A DNA stretch of 64,000 nt from positions 1 through 64,000 of the forward strand of contig MNTU01000016.1 of NCBI GenBank assembly GCA_001917125.1. The letters run 5' to 3'. The notes under the pieces were generated by a model. It was given only the letters and a program-made list of their open reading frames with translations, was not told where the DNA came from and ran no database searches. This document shows positions 26,706 to 34,518 of this stretch, one piece after another (position 1 is the stretch's first letter; each line of letters starts with the position of its first letter). The position numbers and the translations under genes were made by a program. Source of the DNA: Azospirillum sp. 47_25 (lineage in GTDB: Bacteria > Pseudomonadota > Alphaproteobacteria > RF32 > CAG-239).

Positions 26706-28487
26706 TTAACGCAGCAGACAGTCCGTTTTATCTGCCCGCAGCTTATTGCACAAATCCATCAGACCTCCGTTTTCCTGTCTGATAATCAGGCGATACATCG
26801 GCGCGCCCTTGACTTGTGCCTTTTCCACCACCGGACTGTATGCCCGCAGTTCGGGATAAAGCTCTTTCAGCATCTTCCAGTCCATATCCGCATTTTCCTT
26901 TTGCCGGTAAGAGCCCAGCTGCATAATCTTGCGCTTGTTATAGACCGCCCCTTCATAAAGATCGAAATTACCGACATAACGCCGTATATTGACCGATTCG
27001 CTCTGCGGTTTGTCTTTTCCTTCCAGCAGTTTTTCCAGCCAGTTGTCCTGCTTGGCCCAGTCGTTTTTCTCCGTTTTCAGCGGAGTCTCCGGCTGCGGAA
27101 CCTTTTTCGCCAGCATTTCGACCACGTCTTTGTTAAAACCGACCTTCAAATTGCCGCTGATATCCTTGACCGGCGCTTCCGTCAGCTTGGGTGTAAACGG
27201 ATTAAATCCGGCATAAAAATACAGGGCGCGGATAGCCATTGCCTTTTCGGCCAAAATCTGGCTGGCCTGCCGTTCCAAATTAATCAGAGCCGTTTTCTGC
27301 TCCAGCAGGTCTATTTTCTGATTAACGCCCGGACGATAGCGTTTTTCGCCTTCCGCTATCGTTTTTTTCAGCTCGGCAATTCTTTTGTTGACCGCCTCAT
27401 CATCCAAATCTGCCCGCATAACCACATTATAGGCCACTTCATTCTGCGTCATGATCGCCGTCGCCATCTCTTCAAAGGCCTCCTGCCGCAGTGCCCGTCT
27501 GGCACCGCCGTTGCCGGCTTCCATATACTGTCTGACCTTGTCTGCCAGATAATTGGACTGAAAATCGGCCCGTTGCTGCAATTCTTTCAAATAAACCGGA
27601 TCCTCAATGTCAAAGCCGTTGATTTCCAGACGTTCCACCTGCGGATACTCATGCCGCAGCATGGTGCGTACCTGCTCATAACTGTATTGCCTGTTCAGCT
27701 CGTCCGCCAATTTGAATTCCTGTCGGTTTGCAAATGCCGAAGCCTGAAAATCACCGGCCTTAAGCCCGGCGTCCAAATCGTCCATTTCATAAAAGCGGCG
27801 TCCTTCCAGCGTCAGCTTATCACTGTCAATCCTTGTAACCTGGCGGTAAAGGACAACTTCTTCCTCCAGCTTTTTCTTAATTTCCGACAATTTATAGATA
27901 ACAACCTCCAACCCTTTTTTATAGGCCTCGTCATCACTGTTCAGCACACCCAGGCGGTCTTGCTTGGCTTTCAGCGTATCGACCTCGCGCTGCTCCCGCT
28001 TAACCATGCGCTCGATTTCCTTAATCTTTCGCTGTGCAAACAAAGCGTCCTTGTGCGCCTTAATCGCAGCCAGAGCCGCAGTCTGCGAAGCCTTGGCATT
28101 CAAATAGGCGCTGGTAAAATGCTCGTCGTCGCTCAAATTAACCGCAGCATAAATAATCGCAAAGTCAAGCGCGCGCAAACTGTCATACAGCGGATTCTGA
28201 TTAAGGTTCTTCATTTTAAGGATATTGTTGACAATGCTGCGCGGATTGGTGTTTTTGTCATAGACCACCTTCTTCCGCAGCTCGCGCAGGGTGGCGCCGG
28301 TATTGTACTTGACGCTGCGCGCCATTGATTCGTAAACATCCACCCGCCCCTTGACCGGCTCGGGATTGATAACGGCCGTTTCCTGCTCAATGACCGCTTC
28401 GCCGGTTTGCGCTACGGGAGCAGAACGGCACGAAGCCAAAATTACCAAAAATGAAACACTTAGAACTTTTTTAATCATATCCGCCAT
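26706..28487 (-). CDS. TolC-like lipoprotein with C-terminal SPOR domain
   Basis: This protein of about 593 residues has a lipoprotein signal (lipobox LVILASC). Its middle (about 110-440) is long alpha-helical coiled coil of the TolC/outer-membrane efflux type, with the recurrent pattern of INLERQASQILAEKAMAIRALYFYAGF near residue 420. The last 75 residues (KIMQLGSYRQKENADMDW, then PMYRLIIR) are a SPOR domain, which binds denuded septal peptidoglycan. Start: the open frame begins with a TTG, but ATG at 28487 has AAGG 9 nt upstream and was preferred; ATG at 28478 is a third option. It lies 74 nt upstream of the pentapeptide gene and may belong to the same unit. Confidence 0.75.
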   Translation of the reverse strand: MADMIKKVLSVSFLVILASCRSAPVAQTGEAVIEQETAVINPEPVKGRVDVYESMARSVKYNTGATLRELRKKVVYDKNTNPRSIVNNILKMKNLNQNPLYDSLRALDFAIIYAAVNLSDDEHFTSAYLNAKASQTAALAAIKAHKDALFAQRKIKEIERMVKREQREVDTLKAKQDRLGVLNSDDEAYKKGLEVVIYKLSEIKKKLEEEVVLYRQVTRIDSDKLTLEGRRFYEMDDLDAGLKAGDFQASAFANRQEFKLADELNRQYSYEQVRTMLRHEYPQVERLEINGFDIEDPVYLKELQQRADFQSNYLADKVRQYMEAGNGGARRALRQEAFEEMATAIMTQNEVAYNVVMRADLDDEAVNKRIAELKKTIAEGEKRYRPGVNQKIDLLEQKTALINLERQASQILAEKAMAIRALYFYAGFNPFTPKLTEAPVKDISGNLKVGFNKDVVEMLAKKVPQPETPLKTEKNDWAKQDNWLEKLLEGKDKPQSESVNIRRYVGNFDLYEGAVYNKRKIMQLGSYRQKENADMDWKMLKELYPELRAYSPVVEKAQVKGAPMYRLIIRQENGGLMDLCNKLRADKTDCLLR

Positions 28488-28646
28488 CAGCGTAAACCTT
28501 ATCAAAAGCTAACAGAACCAGGGGTTACGGGTAAATGCTGCATTTTGTAACAATATGTAACATCTTTTTAAGAGCTTTTTAGCAAGAAATTTGCTATTAG
28601 TAAACCAAATAATTTCAGCATAAACTTAACTTTAGAGGTAAAATTC

Positions 28647-29666
28647 ATGTCAAACAACATTAAAGTTGCTGTTATCGGCGCCGGTATGATGGGTAAAAAC
28701 CACCTGAAAACATACAAATCTCTGCCGGGAGTCGATTTGGTCGGCGTTTATGACATTTTCTCCGACGCCGCCAAAGCAGCTGCCGAAACCTTCGGCATCA
28801 AAGCTTTTTCTTCTATGGAAGAAGTTGCCGCCAGCGTTGACGCCGTCAGCGTGGTTACCACATCGGTCACCCACTGCAACGTCGGCAGCTTTTTCCTCAA
28901 CAAAGGCATTCACTGCCTGATGGAAAAACCGTTGGCCTGCTCTGAAGAAGAATGCCGCATTCTGATTGATGCCGCCCGGAAGAACAATGTTGTTTTGCTT
29001 GTCGGCCACATCGAACAGTTTAACCCCGCGGTTGAACAGATGCACAAAATCCTCTCCGACAGCACCCGCATCCGCTCGCTGACGGCACAGAGAATGTCTG
29101 CCGCTTCCGGCCGTATTACCGACGTTGACGTTTCAATGGATTTGATGATTCACGATATTGAAGTTATTCAGTCGCTGGTTAAATCTCCGGTTGCCAACGT
29201 TCAGGCTTCTGCGGTTAAAACGCCTGACCAGCCGGACGGCAAAAACTACATCACCGCACTGGTTGAATTTGAAAACGGCGTAACCGCCAACCTCACGGCC
29301 AGCCGCATTACTCAGGCACGTGTCCGCACCCTGACGGTCACCACCGACACCAACTATATCGACATGGATTTCATCAACCAGAGCATCAACGTTCACTCAC
29401 AGGGACGCATGCCCTATGTCAATCAGGAAGAAATCCCCGAATGGATGCATTACGGTCTGAAAGGCAGCGTTGAACAGCTGTTTATTCCGACCAACCAGCC
29501 GTTGTCTGCCGAACTCGGCCACTTCCTGGCCTGCATCCGCGGTGAAGCCACCCCGCGCATTACCGGCGAAATGGCTTTGAACGCCCTGAAAGTTATCTGG
29601 GAGGTTCAGGAAAAACTCGGGTTTCTGAACAACAGCAGCAATTCTGCAATTGCCGCCGCCGAGTAA
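28647..29666 (+). CDS. Gfo/Idh/MocA-family sugar oxidoreductase
   Basis: This NAD(P)-dependent dehydrogenase has 339 residues. The Rossmann motif is VIGAGMMGKNH (residues 9-19), the MEKPLA motif with catalytic Lys is near residue 93, and GHIEQFNPAV near 116 is characteristic of nucleotide-sugar 3-dehydrogenases. MDLMIHDIEV near 158 contains the catalytic His/Asp pair. A role in lipid A or surface glycan precursor synthesis, such as UDP-GlcNAc 3-dehydrogenation, is possible but not shown. The SD AGAGGT precedes ATG. A 12-bp hairpin follows the stop. Confidence 0.85.
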   Translation: MSNNIKVAVIGAGMMGKNHLKTYKSLPGVDLVGVYDIFSDAAKAAAETFGIKAFSSMEEVAASVDAVSVVTTSVTHCNVGSFFLNKGIHCLMEKPLACSEEECRILIDAARKNNVVLLVGHIEQFNPAVEQMHKILSDSTRIRSLTAQRMSAASGRITDVDVSMDLMIHDIEVIQSLVKSPVANVQASAVKTPDQPDGKNYITALVEFENGVTANLTASRITQARVRTLTVTTDTNYIDMDFINQSINVHSQGRMPYVNQEEIPEWMHYGLKGSVEQLFIPTNQPLSAELGHFLACIRGEATPRITGEMALNALKVIWEVQEKLGFLNNSSNSAIAAAE

Positions 29667-29693
29667 GTATTGATTAATCTCTGAAATTAAGTT

Positions 29694-29727
29694 ATCAATA
29701 GGGGCAGTAAAGCCCCTATTGATTTAT
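29694..29727 (+). terminator. Strong hairpin between oxidoreductase and truA
   Basis: A perfect 12-bp stem (ATCAATAGGGGC / GCCCCTATTGAT) with a 6-nt loop is followed by TTAT but no long T-tract, and it lies just before the truA start. It is probably a weak terminator or mRNA-stabilising 3' structure. Confidence 0.6.
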
Positions 29728-29737
29728 ACGGAACAAA

Positions 29738-30556
29738 ATGCGCTACAAAATAACAATCGAATATGACGGAACCAGCCTCCTCGGCTGGCAGGAACAACTG
29801 GACGGCCCCTCGGTGCAGGACTATCTGCAAAGAGCCTTGAGCTGCTTTACGCCGCTGGAAGAAACAAATGATGCTCCCCTCTCAGATGAAGAATATGAGG
29901 ACGCGGGCACCGGAAGACGCCTGCAGAAGACCGATAAAATCATTGTTTCCGGAGCAGGAAGAACAGACGCCGGCGTCCATGCCACAGCTCAGGTTGCACA
30001 TTTCGACTTAAAAGAAGATTTGATCGATTGGAAGTTACGGGAAGCGATAAACGCCCGTTTGCGCGAAATGGAAGCTCCGGTCAGCGTTATTGCGGTTGAA
30101 AAAGTCGGAAATGATTTCCATGCCCGTTTCAGCGCCAGAGGACGCGGTTACCTCTACCGGATTCTTAACCGCCGGGCTCCGGCCGTATTGGAAAAAAACC
30201 GGGTTTGGTGGGTTCCGGTGCCTTTGGATGTTGAAAAAATGCGTGAGGGAGCCGGTTATCTTATCGGACACCATGATTTCAGTTCTTTCCGCGCCGCGGC
30301 ATGCCAGGCCAAATCCCCGGTTAAAACGCTGGACAGACTGGATATTGAGGTCAGAGGAGAAGAAATTCATTTCATTGTCGAAGCCCGCTCTTTCCTGCAC
30401 CACCAAGTGCGTAATATGGTTGGCACGCTGAAGATGGTCGGCGACGGACATTTGCACCCCGAAGATGTCAAACGGATATTAGAGGCGAAAAACCGTGCCG
30501 CCGCCGGGGTCAACGCCCCTGCCTGCGGATTATACTTAACCAAAGTCGTTTATTAA
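29738..30556 (+). CDS. truA: tRNA pseudouridine(38-40) synthase TruA
   Basis: TruA converts U38-U40 in the anticodon arm. The 272 residues contain the N-terminal YDGTSLLGWQ, the catalytic GAGRTDAGVHA (Asp in RTDAG, near residue 77), FHARFSARGRGYLYRI near 126, and SFLHHQVRNMVG near 225. Relative to E. coli TruA there is an acidic insertion of about 25 residues (about 38-64) just before the catalytic strand. The rest of the fold is intact, so activity is expected. Confidence 0.95.
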   Translation: MRYKITIEYDGTSLLGWQEQLDGPSVQDYLQRALSCFTPLEETNDAPLSDEEYEDAGTGRRLQKTDKIIVSGAGRTDAGVHATAQVAHFDLKEDLIDWKLREAINARLREMEAPVSVIAVEKVGNDFHARFSARGRGYLYRILNRRAPAVLEKNRVWWVPVPLDVEKMREGAGYLIGHHDFSSFRAAACQAKSPVKTLDRLDIEVRGEEIHFIVEARSFLHHQVRNMVGTLKMVGDGHLHPEDVKRILEAKNRAAAGVNAPACGLYLTKVVY

Positions 30557-30564
30557 CATTTTAA

Positions 30565-30592
30565 TTGCTTTTTAACCTGAAACCGCTATCAT
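30565..30592 (+). promoter_or_regulatory. Promoter of RNA copy 2
   Basis: A -35 TTGCTT (30565-30570), 16-nt spacer and -10 TATCAT (30587-30592) would start RNA near 30599, exactly where homology between the two RNA copies begins. Confidence 0.5.
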
Positions 30593-30598
30593 AACCCT

Positions 30599-30757
30599 GC
30601 AGCTGCCAGAACGGCTGTGGTGTCTCAAAAACATCTCGAATTTAAAGCAATCCTCTTCGGAGGAGTGGTTGAACTAAGCCCTCGCGGACGAATAAGACCG
30701 ACTGTAATTCGACAGTTTTTGAGCTCCTCCGCCTTATTTCTTTAAGGCGGTTTTGTT
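30599..30757 (+). ncRNA. Structured leader or small RNA, copy 2
   Basis: This is the same element as at 485-643. A 5' hairpin GCAGCTG / CGGCTGT is followed by CTCAAAAAC (30624-30632), which pairs perfectly with GTTTTTGAG (30715-30723). The interval holds CCTCTTCGGAGG, a hairpin with a TTCG tetraloop, then conserved GGACGAATAAGAC and the hairpin ACTGT / ACAGT. A CTCCTCC stretch after the long helix could pair with GGAGGAG upstream, which would form a pseudoknot. The terminator CCGCCTTA / TAAGGCGG then TTTTGTTTT closes the RNA. Base-pair swaps relative to copy 1 keep the helices intact. Likely a regulatory leader for the small XRE gene at 30783. Confidence 0.72.
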
Positions 30758-30758
30758 T
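30729..30758 (+). terminator. Terminator at the 3' end of RNA copy 2
   Basis: The stem CCGCCTTA / TAAGGCGG with a short T-rich loop is followed by TTTTGTTTT. It lies 25 nt before the SD-ATG of the small gene, so the gene should be silent unless termination is avoided. Confidence 0.8.
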
Positions 30759-30782
30759 TAACAAACGAACAGGAGCTTAATT

Positions 30783-31022
30783 ATGATAGAAAAAAACCAA
30801 CGTTTAAGAAATCTCAAACAACTCCGCCGAGAATTTGGCGATGCCTGCCGACAGCAGCGACAGAAACAAGGTTTGGAATTGCACCTTTGGGAAAGCATGA
30901 CCGATATTCCCTCGTCTTTCATCAATGCCATCGAAGAAGGACGAGCCAATCCCGACCTTGCCCAGTGCAATTATATCGCTTCCTGTCTGGATAAAAAATT
31001 AAAAATCGAATGGATTGACTAA
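30783..31022 (+). CDS. Small XRE-like helix-turn-helix protein (copy 2 of RNA-leader unit)
   Basis: The 79-residue protein resembles an XRE/Cro helix-turn-helix: helix 1 in REFGDACRQQRQKQGLELH, the turn, DIPSSFINAIEEGRANPDL with the family-like I-x-x-x-E-x-G-x-x-x-P, and the final IASCLDKKLKIEW. It is about the same size as the product of 239-454 and also ends in a short beta strand, but sequence identity is low. The SD ACAGGAGCT is identical to that of copy 1. It sits alone between the structured RNA and convergent recX. A regulator or orphan antitoxin is possible. Confidence 0.65.
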   Translation: MIEKNQRLRNLKQLRREFGDACRQQRQKQGLELHLWESMTDIPSSFINAIEEGRANPDLAQCNYIASCLDKKLKIEWID

Positions 31023-31046
31023 CCGCTAACGGAGACTGGTTAACAA

Positions 31047-31613
31047 TCAGTCTCCATAATATTCTTCTTCCGAATAATCGCTTCCCAGAACTTTTTGCGC
31101 CACCGCATAATCAAAACCCGCACGCACCAAAACGGCCAAATCCTTACGGCGATTCTCACGCCGGGTTTCTTCATCTGCCCGAAAAGGACCGATTTTTTTC
31201 TTCTTTGCCAGCCTCAGCGCCAGTTCTTCCGGGTTATAATCCTGCTCGGCAAGCAAACGTTCCGCCTCGTCTTCCCCAATGCCTTTCTGCAACAGTTTCC
31301 CTTTAATATAGCGGGCAGACTTTCCGGCTGCCAGATAATCGCGAATTTTCAGTTCGGCATAGCGGCTGTCATTCAGATATCCGTAACGTTCAAAATCAGC
31401 CAGCAGTTCTTCAATCCACTCCAAGGCTTCGCTCTTGTCATAACCGGGATTCTGAAAAGCATAGTCATTCACCCGCTTGGTCAGCACCTGCCGCAGATTG
31501 TCAACCGATGATTCAAAGCGCTCCAAGTAATAAAGGCCTATGTTTTTTAACCTTGTCTTGGTCACTTTTTTAGCCGGACGGCGCTGAATTTTTTTGGCTT
31601 CGTCTTCTACCAC
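31047..31613 (-). CDS. recX: Regulatory protein RecX
   Basis: RecX binds RecA filaments and modulates recombination. The 188 residues are basic and all-helical with RecX-type three-helix repeats: YLERFESSVDNLRQVL near residue 28, WIEELLADFERYGYLNDSRYAELKIRD near 66, and KGIGEDEAERLL near 109. The tail RRKDLAVLVRAGFDYAVAQKVLG is typical. The start was set at GTG 31613 because GGGAG lies 9 nt upstream; the TTG at 31619 is too close to that SD. recA is not in the window. Confidence 0.87.
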   Translation of the reverse strand: MVEDEAKKIQRRPAKKVTKTRLKNIGLYYLERFESSVDNLRQVLTKRVNDYAFQNPGYDKSEALEWIEELLADFERYGYLNDSRYAELKIRDYLAAGKSARYIKGKLLQKGIGEDEAERLLAEQDYNPEELALRLAKKKKIGPFRADEETRRENRRKDLAVLVRAGFDYAVAQKVLGSDYSEEEYYGD

Positions 31614-31679
31614 TTGCAAAATCTCCCGAAAGAAACTACATATTGCTTAGTTTAATTCAGTATATAAAGGAACAATCCG

Positions 31680-32603
31680 GTGGTTAACAATAATTTTGAC
31701 AATTGCACATCTTTTCATATTGACAACGGCGCTTTCATGGGACGTCTGGTCCGTTTGGACAAGGTCGTCAACACCATTCTCGACCGCCACCAATATCCCC
31801 GTCAGGTTTCGGCCGTCGTTGCCGAAAGCACCGCCCTCGGCGCCCTGCTTTCCAGCACCATTAAATATAACGGCCTGTTCACGCTGCAAACCCAAAGCAG
31901 CGGACCGGTAACCATGGTGGTGGTTGACGTCACTTCCGAGGGCAGAATACGCGCTTGCGCCAACGTTAACCAAGAAATGCTTTATAAAGCGCTGGAATTA
32001 AGGAAAAGCGACACCGACGAACTGCTTGCTGCGCCGCACTACATGGGTAACGGACATCTGGCTTTCACCGTTGACCAAGGGCCGGAAACCGATCTTTATC
32101 AGGGCATTGTCGATTTGCAGGGCAAAAACTTAAGCGAATGCGCTTTGCGCTATTTCAAACAATCGGAACAAATTGAAACCTATCTGCAGCTTTTTCTTCA
32201 GGCGCCCGACAAAGACGGCGAAAGCTGGAAAGCGGCCGGCATTCTGTTGCAAAAACTGCCTGACAACGGCGGCAAAATCTCTGACGACACCGAAGCTTTA
32301 AACGAAGCCTGGAACGAAGCCGTCATTTTCGCCCAAAGCCTGAAAGCTGAAGAAGTTTTTGACGAGAAGCTCTCCGCCGAAGAAATTCTTACCCGCCTGT
32401 TTCATGCCAACAAGCTGGAAATTACCAAAACCAAAGAATATCATTTCGGCTGCCGCTGCAGCCGCGACAAGCTGTTTAACACACTGCACGCCATGGCCGA
32501 CAAAGACATTGAAGACATGTGCGAAAATAACAAGATTACCGCCACCTGCCATTTCTGCGGCGAAGTTTACAGCTTCGACAAAGGAGAGCTTCTCTCCCAT
32601 TAA
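31680..32603 (+). CDS. hslO: Redox-regulated chaperone Hsp33
   Basis: Hsp33 is a holdase activated by oxidation. The 307 residues show the N-terminal domain (RLVRLDKVVNTILDRHQYP, QTQSSGPV) and the C-terminal zinc site with CRC near residue 258 and CHFC near 290 (a CxC plus CxxC arrangement). The start codon is GTG with AAGGA 8 nt upstream. It is divergent from recX, with a 66-nt spacer that probably holds both promoters. Confidence 0.93.
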   Translation: MVNNNFDNCTSFHIDNGAFMGRLVRLDKVVNTILDRHQYPRQVSAVVAESTALGALLSSTIKYNGLFTLQTQSSGPVTMVVVDVTSEGRIRACANVNQEMLYKALELRKSDTDELLAAPHYMGNGHLAFTVDQGPETDLYQGIVDLQGKNLSECALRYFKQSEQIETYLQLFLQAPDKDGESWKAAGILLQKLPDNGGKISDDTEALNEAWNEAVIFAQSLKAEEVFDEKLSAEEILTRLFHANKLEITKTKEYHFGCRCSRDKLFNTLHAMADKDIEDMCENNKITATCHFCGEVYSFDKGELLSH

Positions 32604-32698
32604 AAGCCCGCGGCTATAACAAAAGTTTAAGCAGACTTGATATTAAGGCGGCAGCGATTACATCATTCCCGTAATCAAAAAAATTAAGGAGAATCGGA

Positions 32699-32992
32699 AT
32701 GAACAAAACCTTTGCCGCCTTAGCCGTTTCGGCTTTTGCCCTCATGGGCTGCGATTCGGGAACCGCCAATGCGCAGAACCCGTCAGCCATGCCGGCCATG
32801 TCTGCCGAAATGCAGCAACAGCATGACAATATGCAAAAAGAAATCAAACAAATCAGGGATCAGCATGCCCAAATCATGGACGAACACAAAACCATGAAAA
32901 GTGACATCCGAAACCTGCAGGACAACCAGAAAAAAATTATGGATGAACACCGCCGGATTATGGACGACCATCAAAAAATGATGAATAACTGA
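32699..32992 (+). CDS. Small Met/His-rich lipoprotein
   Basis: The 97-residue product has a lipobox (FALMGC, Cys18). The mature part is a single predicted helix or coiled coil with recurring M-D-E-H and D-H-x-K units (HAQIMDEHKTMK, KKIMDEHRRIMDDHQKMM), making it rich in Met and His. Metal binding, for example of copper, or an Lpp-like structural role are both possible; neither is shown. A strong SD (AAGGAG) precedes the ATG and an intrinsic terminator follows, so it is probably a single-gene transcript. Confidence 0.7.
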   Translation: MNKTFAALAVSAFALMGCDSGTANAQNPSAMPAMSAEMQQQHDNMQKEIKQIRDQHAQIMDEHKTMKSDIRNLQDNQKKIMDEHRRIMDDHQKMMNN

Positions 32993-33009
32993 AAAACTTT
33001 TTCTTTCTC

Positions 33010-33042
33010 CGGGCAGGACAGAATTTCCTGCCTTTTTCTTTT
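33010..33042 (+). terminator. Intrinsic terminator after small lipoprotein
   Basis: The stem GGCAGGA / TCCTGCC is followed by TTTTTCTTTT on the plus strand. Confidence 0.85.
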
Positions 33043-33118
33043 CTTCGCGGCGGCGAGTCCATTAAGCAAATCTTAAACTTCCGGCGATATATTAGGGCAA
33101 AAGAATAACTGCAGAGAG

Positions 33119-33748
33119 ATGAAAGCTATGTTCTCAATCCGAAAAATTTTATTTACAGTCCTGTTAATCGGCCTGACCGGCGGCTGCTCCGCGATTTTCG
33201 GCAGCTATGAAGGCGACGAGCCGGCCCGCTACACCGAACTGCGTTTTGAAGACCAGAAACCGATTAAGCTCAAAGTCAGCAAAGTTGACGTTATCTCCGA
33301 ATTTACGCCGTCTTTCCGCCGGCCGAACGTTGAACACCTGTTCCCCATTTCAATCGAAAAGACTGCTAAGACCTGGGCTCGCGACAGACTGGAAGCGGTT
33401 GACTTCTCTTCCGACAAAGTTGCCCAGTTCATCATCAAAGATGCCAGCGTAACCGAAGAGCTGGAAACCACCGATAAGGTTTTTGAAAGAGACCGCATGA
33501 AATACCGTGCAACGCTGAATGTTGTCATCCGCATCAGCGATCCGCAGAAACTATCCAACGCCGAAACCGAAATCCAGGCCTGGCGCGAACTGATTATTCC
33601 CGCCGACACCGATATTGCCGAAAAGGAAAAATATTGGAACGGCATGGTGACCAAACTGTTTGATGAATTCAACCTTCGCATGGAACGCAACATTCATCAA
33701 TATCTGAACATGTACGTTCAAGACAGTAACTATATTCAGGAATATTAA
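33119..33748 (+). CDS. Conserved-type lipoprotein of unknown function
   Basis: This 209-residue lipoprotein has lipobox LTGGC (Cys23). The mature part has a pattern of strands and helices with FTPSFRRPNVEHLFPISIEKTAKTWA near residue 61 and a conserved-looking RDRLEAVD, then VVIRISDPQKL and a final amphipathic helix. No enzyme motif is recognised. The ATG at codon 4 has slightly better SD spacing (GAGAG) and may be the true start. Shared terminator with convergent apaG. Confidence 0.65.
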   Translation: MKAMFSIRKILFTVLLIGLTGGCSAIFGSYEGDEPARYTELRFEDQKPIKLKVSKVDVISEFTPSFRRPNVEHLFPISIEKTAKTWARDRLEAVDFSSDKVAQFIIKDASVTEELETTDKVFERDRMKYRATLNVVIRISDPQKLSNAETEIQAWRELIIPADTDIAEKEKYWNGMVTKLFDEFNLRMERNIHQYLNMYVQDSNYIQEY

Positions 33749-33753
33749 AAAAC

Positions 33754-33779
33754 AAAGGCTCCGAAAACGGAGCCTTTTT
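33754..33779. terminator. Bidirectional terminator
   Basis: A perfect 10-bp stem AAAGGCTCCG / CGGAGCCTTT with an AAAA loop has T or A runs on both sides, ending the lipoprotein gene (plus) and apaG (minus). Confidence 0.88.
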
Positions 33780-34199
33780 CTAATTCAAACAAGCCGACTG
33801 CTGTAGAGGTACCGACATCGTAAACGTCGGAATCTTAATGTCTTTGGATTCGGTACGGCCTTCTTTGCGGATTCGGCAGCTGCCGTAAAAAACCGCATGC
33901 GGCGATGTCAGCGGCGCCAGACTGGTGAACTCAAAACTTTCGCCGGGCTCCAGCTCGGGAATCTCGCCTTTGAAACCGGCCGAATCATCACAAAAACGGT
34001 TGCCTTTGTCATCGGTAATGTTCCAGCTTTTGCCCACCAGCTGAATACGCTCGGAAGAATTGTTTTCAATACAGAAATAATAACCCCACAAAAACTCCTG
34101 CGTCACTCTGTTTTCCTCGACCAAAGTCGGACAGGCCGTAATTACGATATCATCGCTGGAAGCAACAACCGGCTCATTCTCTTCAAACATCATCTTCAT
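33780..34199 (-). CDS. apaG: ApaG-domain protein
   Basis: The 139 residues match ApaG (DUF525), a fibronectin-III-like fold of uncertain cellular role sometimes linked to diadenosine-polyphosphate metabolism. Family landmarks: YYFCIENNSSERIQLVGKSWNITDDKG near residue 40, LEPGESFEFTSLAPL near 85, and GSCRIRKE near 106. The GxGVVGEQP loop of typical ApaG is altered here (SAGFKGEIPEL). The ATG cluster at the start leaves two or three possible starts. Confidence 0.85.
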   Translation of the reverse strand: MKMMFEENEPVVASSDDIVITACPTLVEENRVTQEFLWGYYFCIENNSSERIQLVGKSWNITDDKGNRFCDDSAGFKGEIPELEPGESFEFTSLAPLTSPHAVFYGSCRIRKEGRTESKDIKIPTFTMSVPLQQSACLN

Positions 34200-34348
34200 C
34201 CCGTTTGCAATTAATTAATAATTTATTAATAAATAAGCCGACACTGATTCGCAAACTGAGTCTTTACTTGTTCACAGCATTATCCCCACCTATTTTGAGG
34301 AGCAAAATTTTTCTTGCAATTTGAGTCTTTTCTTAATCGGAGTCGCAA
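34200..34348. other. apaG upstream region, no gene
   Basis: AT-rich upstream region of apaG (reading minus). No open frame or structure beyond possible promoter hexamers was recognised. Confidence 0.4.
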
Positions 34349-34380
34349 AAAAAAGAGTCCCGATTTAGGGACTCTTTTTT
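34349..34380. terminator. Bidirectional-type terminator after carD
   Basis: The stem AAAAAAGAGTCCC / GGGACTCTTTTTT has a 6-nt loop. On the minus strand it lies beyond element C and would end the carD transcript. Confidence 0.85.
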
Positions 34381-34389
34381 ATATATTTC

Positions 34390-34518
34390 TTCTAAAAATA
34401 ATTTGGAGAATGAGGCAAATAATAAGAAATAAAAGTGGAAGTACCGGAGCATACACTTTAGTACGTGAGGACACTTCCGCCCTGATATTTCTGTATTAGT
34501 TACCCTTTATACAAATTA
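34390..34518 (-). repeat. Palindromic 3'-end element C (after carD)
   Basis: The distal arm AAAAATAATTTG (34394-34405) repeats, in inverted orientation, the carD end (gene sense CAAAATAATTTG, which includes the stop TAA). Further inward, AAATAATAAGAAAT mirrors ACTAATACAGAAAT, then the inner stem GGAAGT / ACTTCC and core ATACACTTTAGTACGTGAGG. The whole inverted repeat spans about 125 nt and is followed by a separate T-tract terminator. Confidence 0.78.

Noticed and set aside
26814-28328. A 504-codon open frame antisense to the SPOR lipoprotein
   Set aside because: No SD, hydrophobic noise-like composition, and the opposite strand encodes a recognisable lipoprotein with lipobox and SPOR domain.
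22996-28487. Integrated conjugative element
   Set aside because: Only a coupling-protein-like ATPase is present. No relaxase, integrase, VirB4, attachment site or flanking tRNA was seen.
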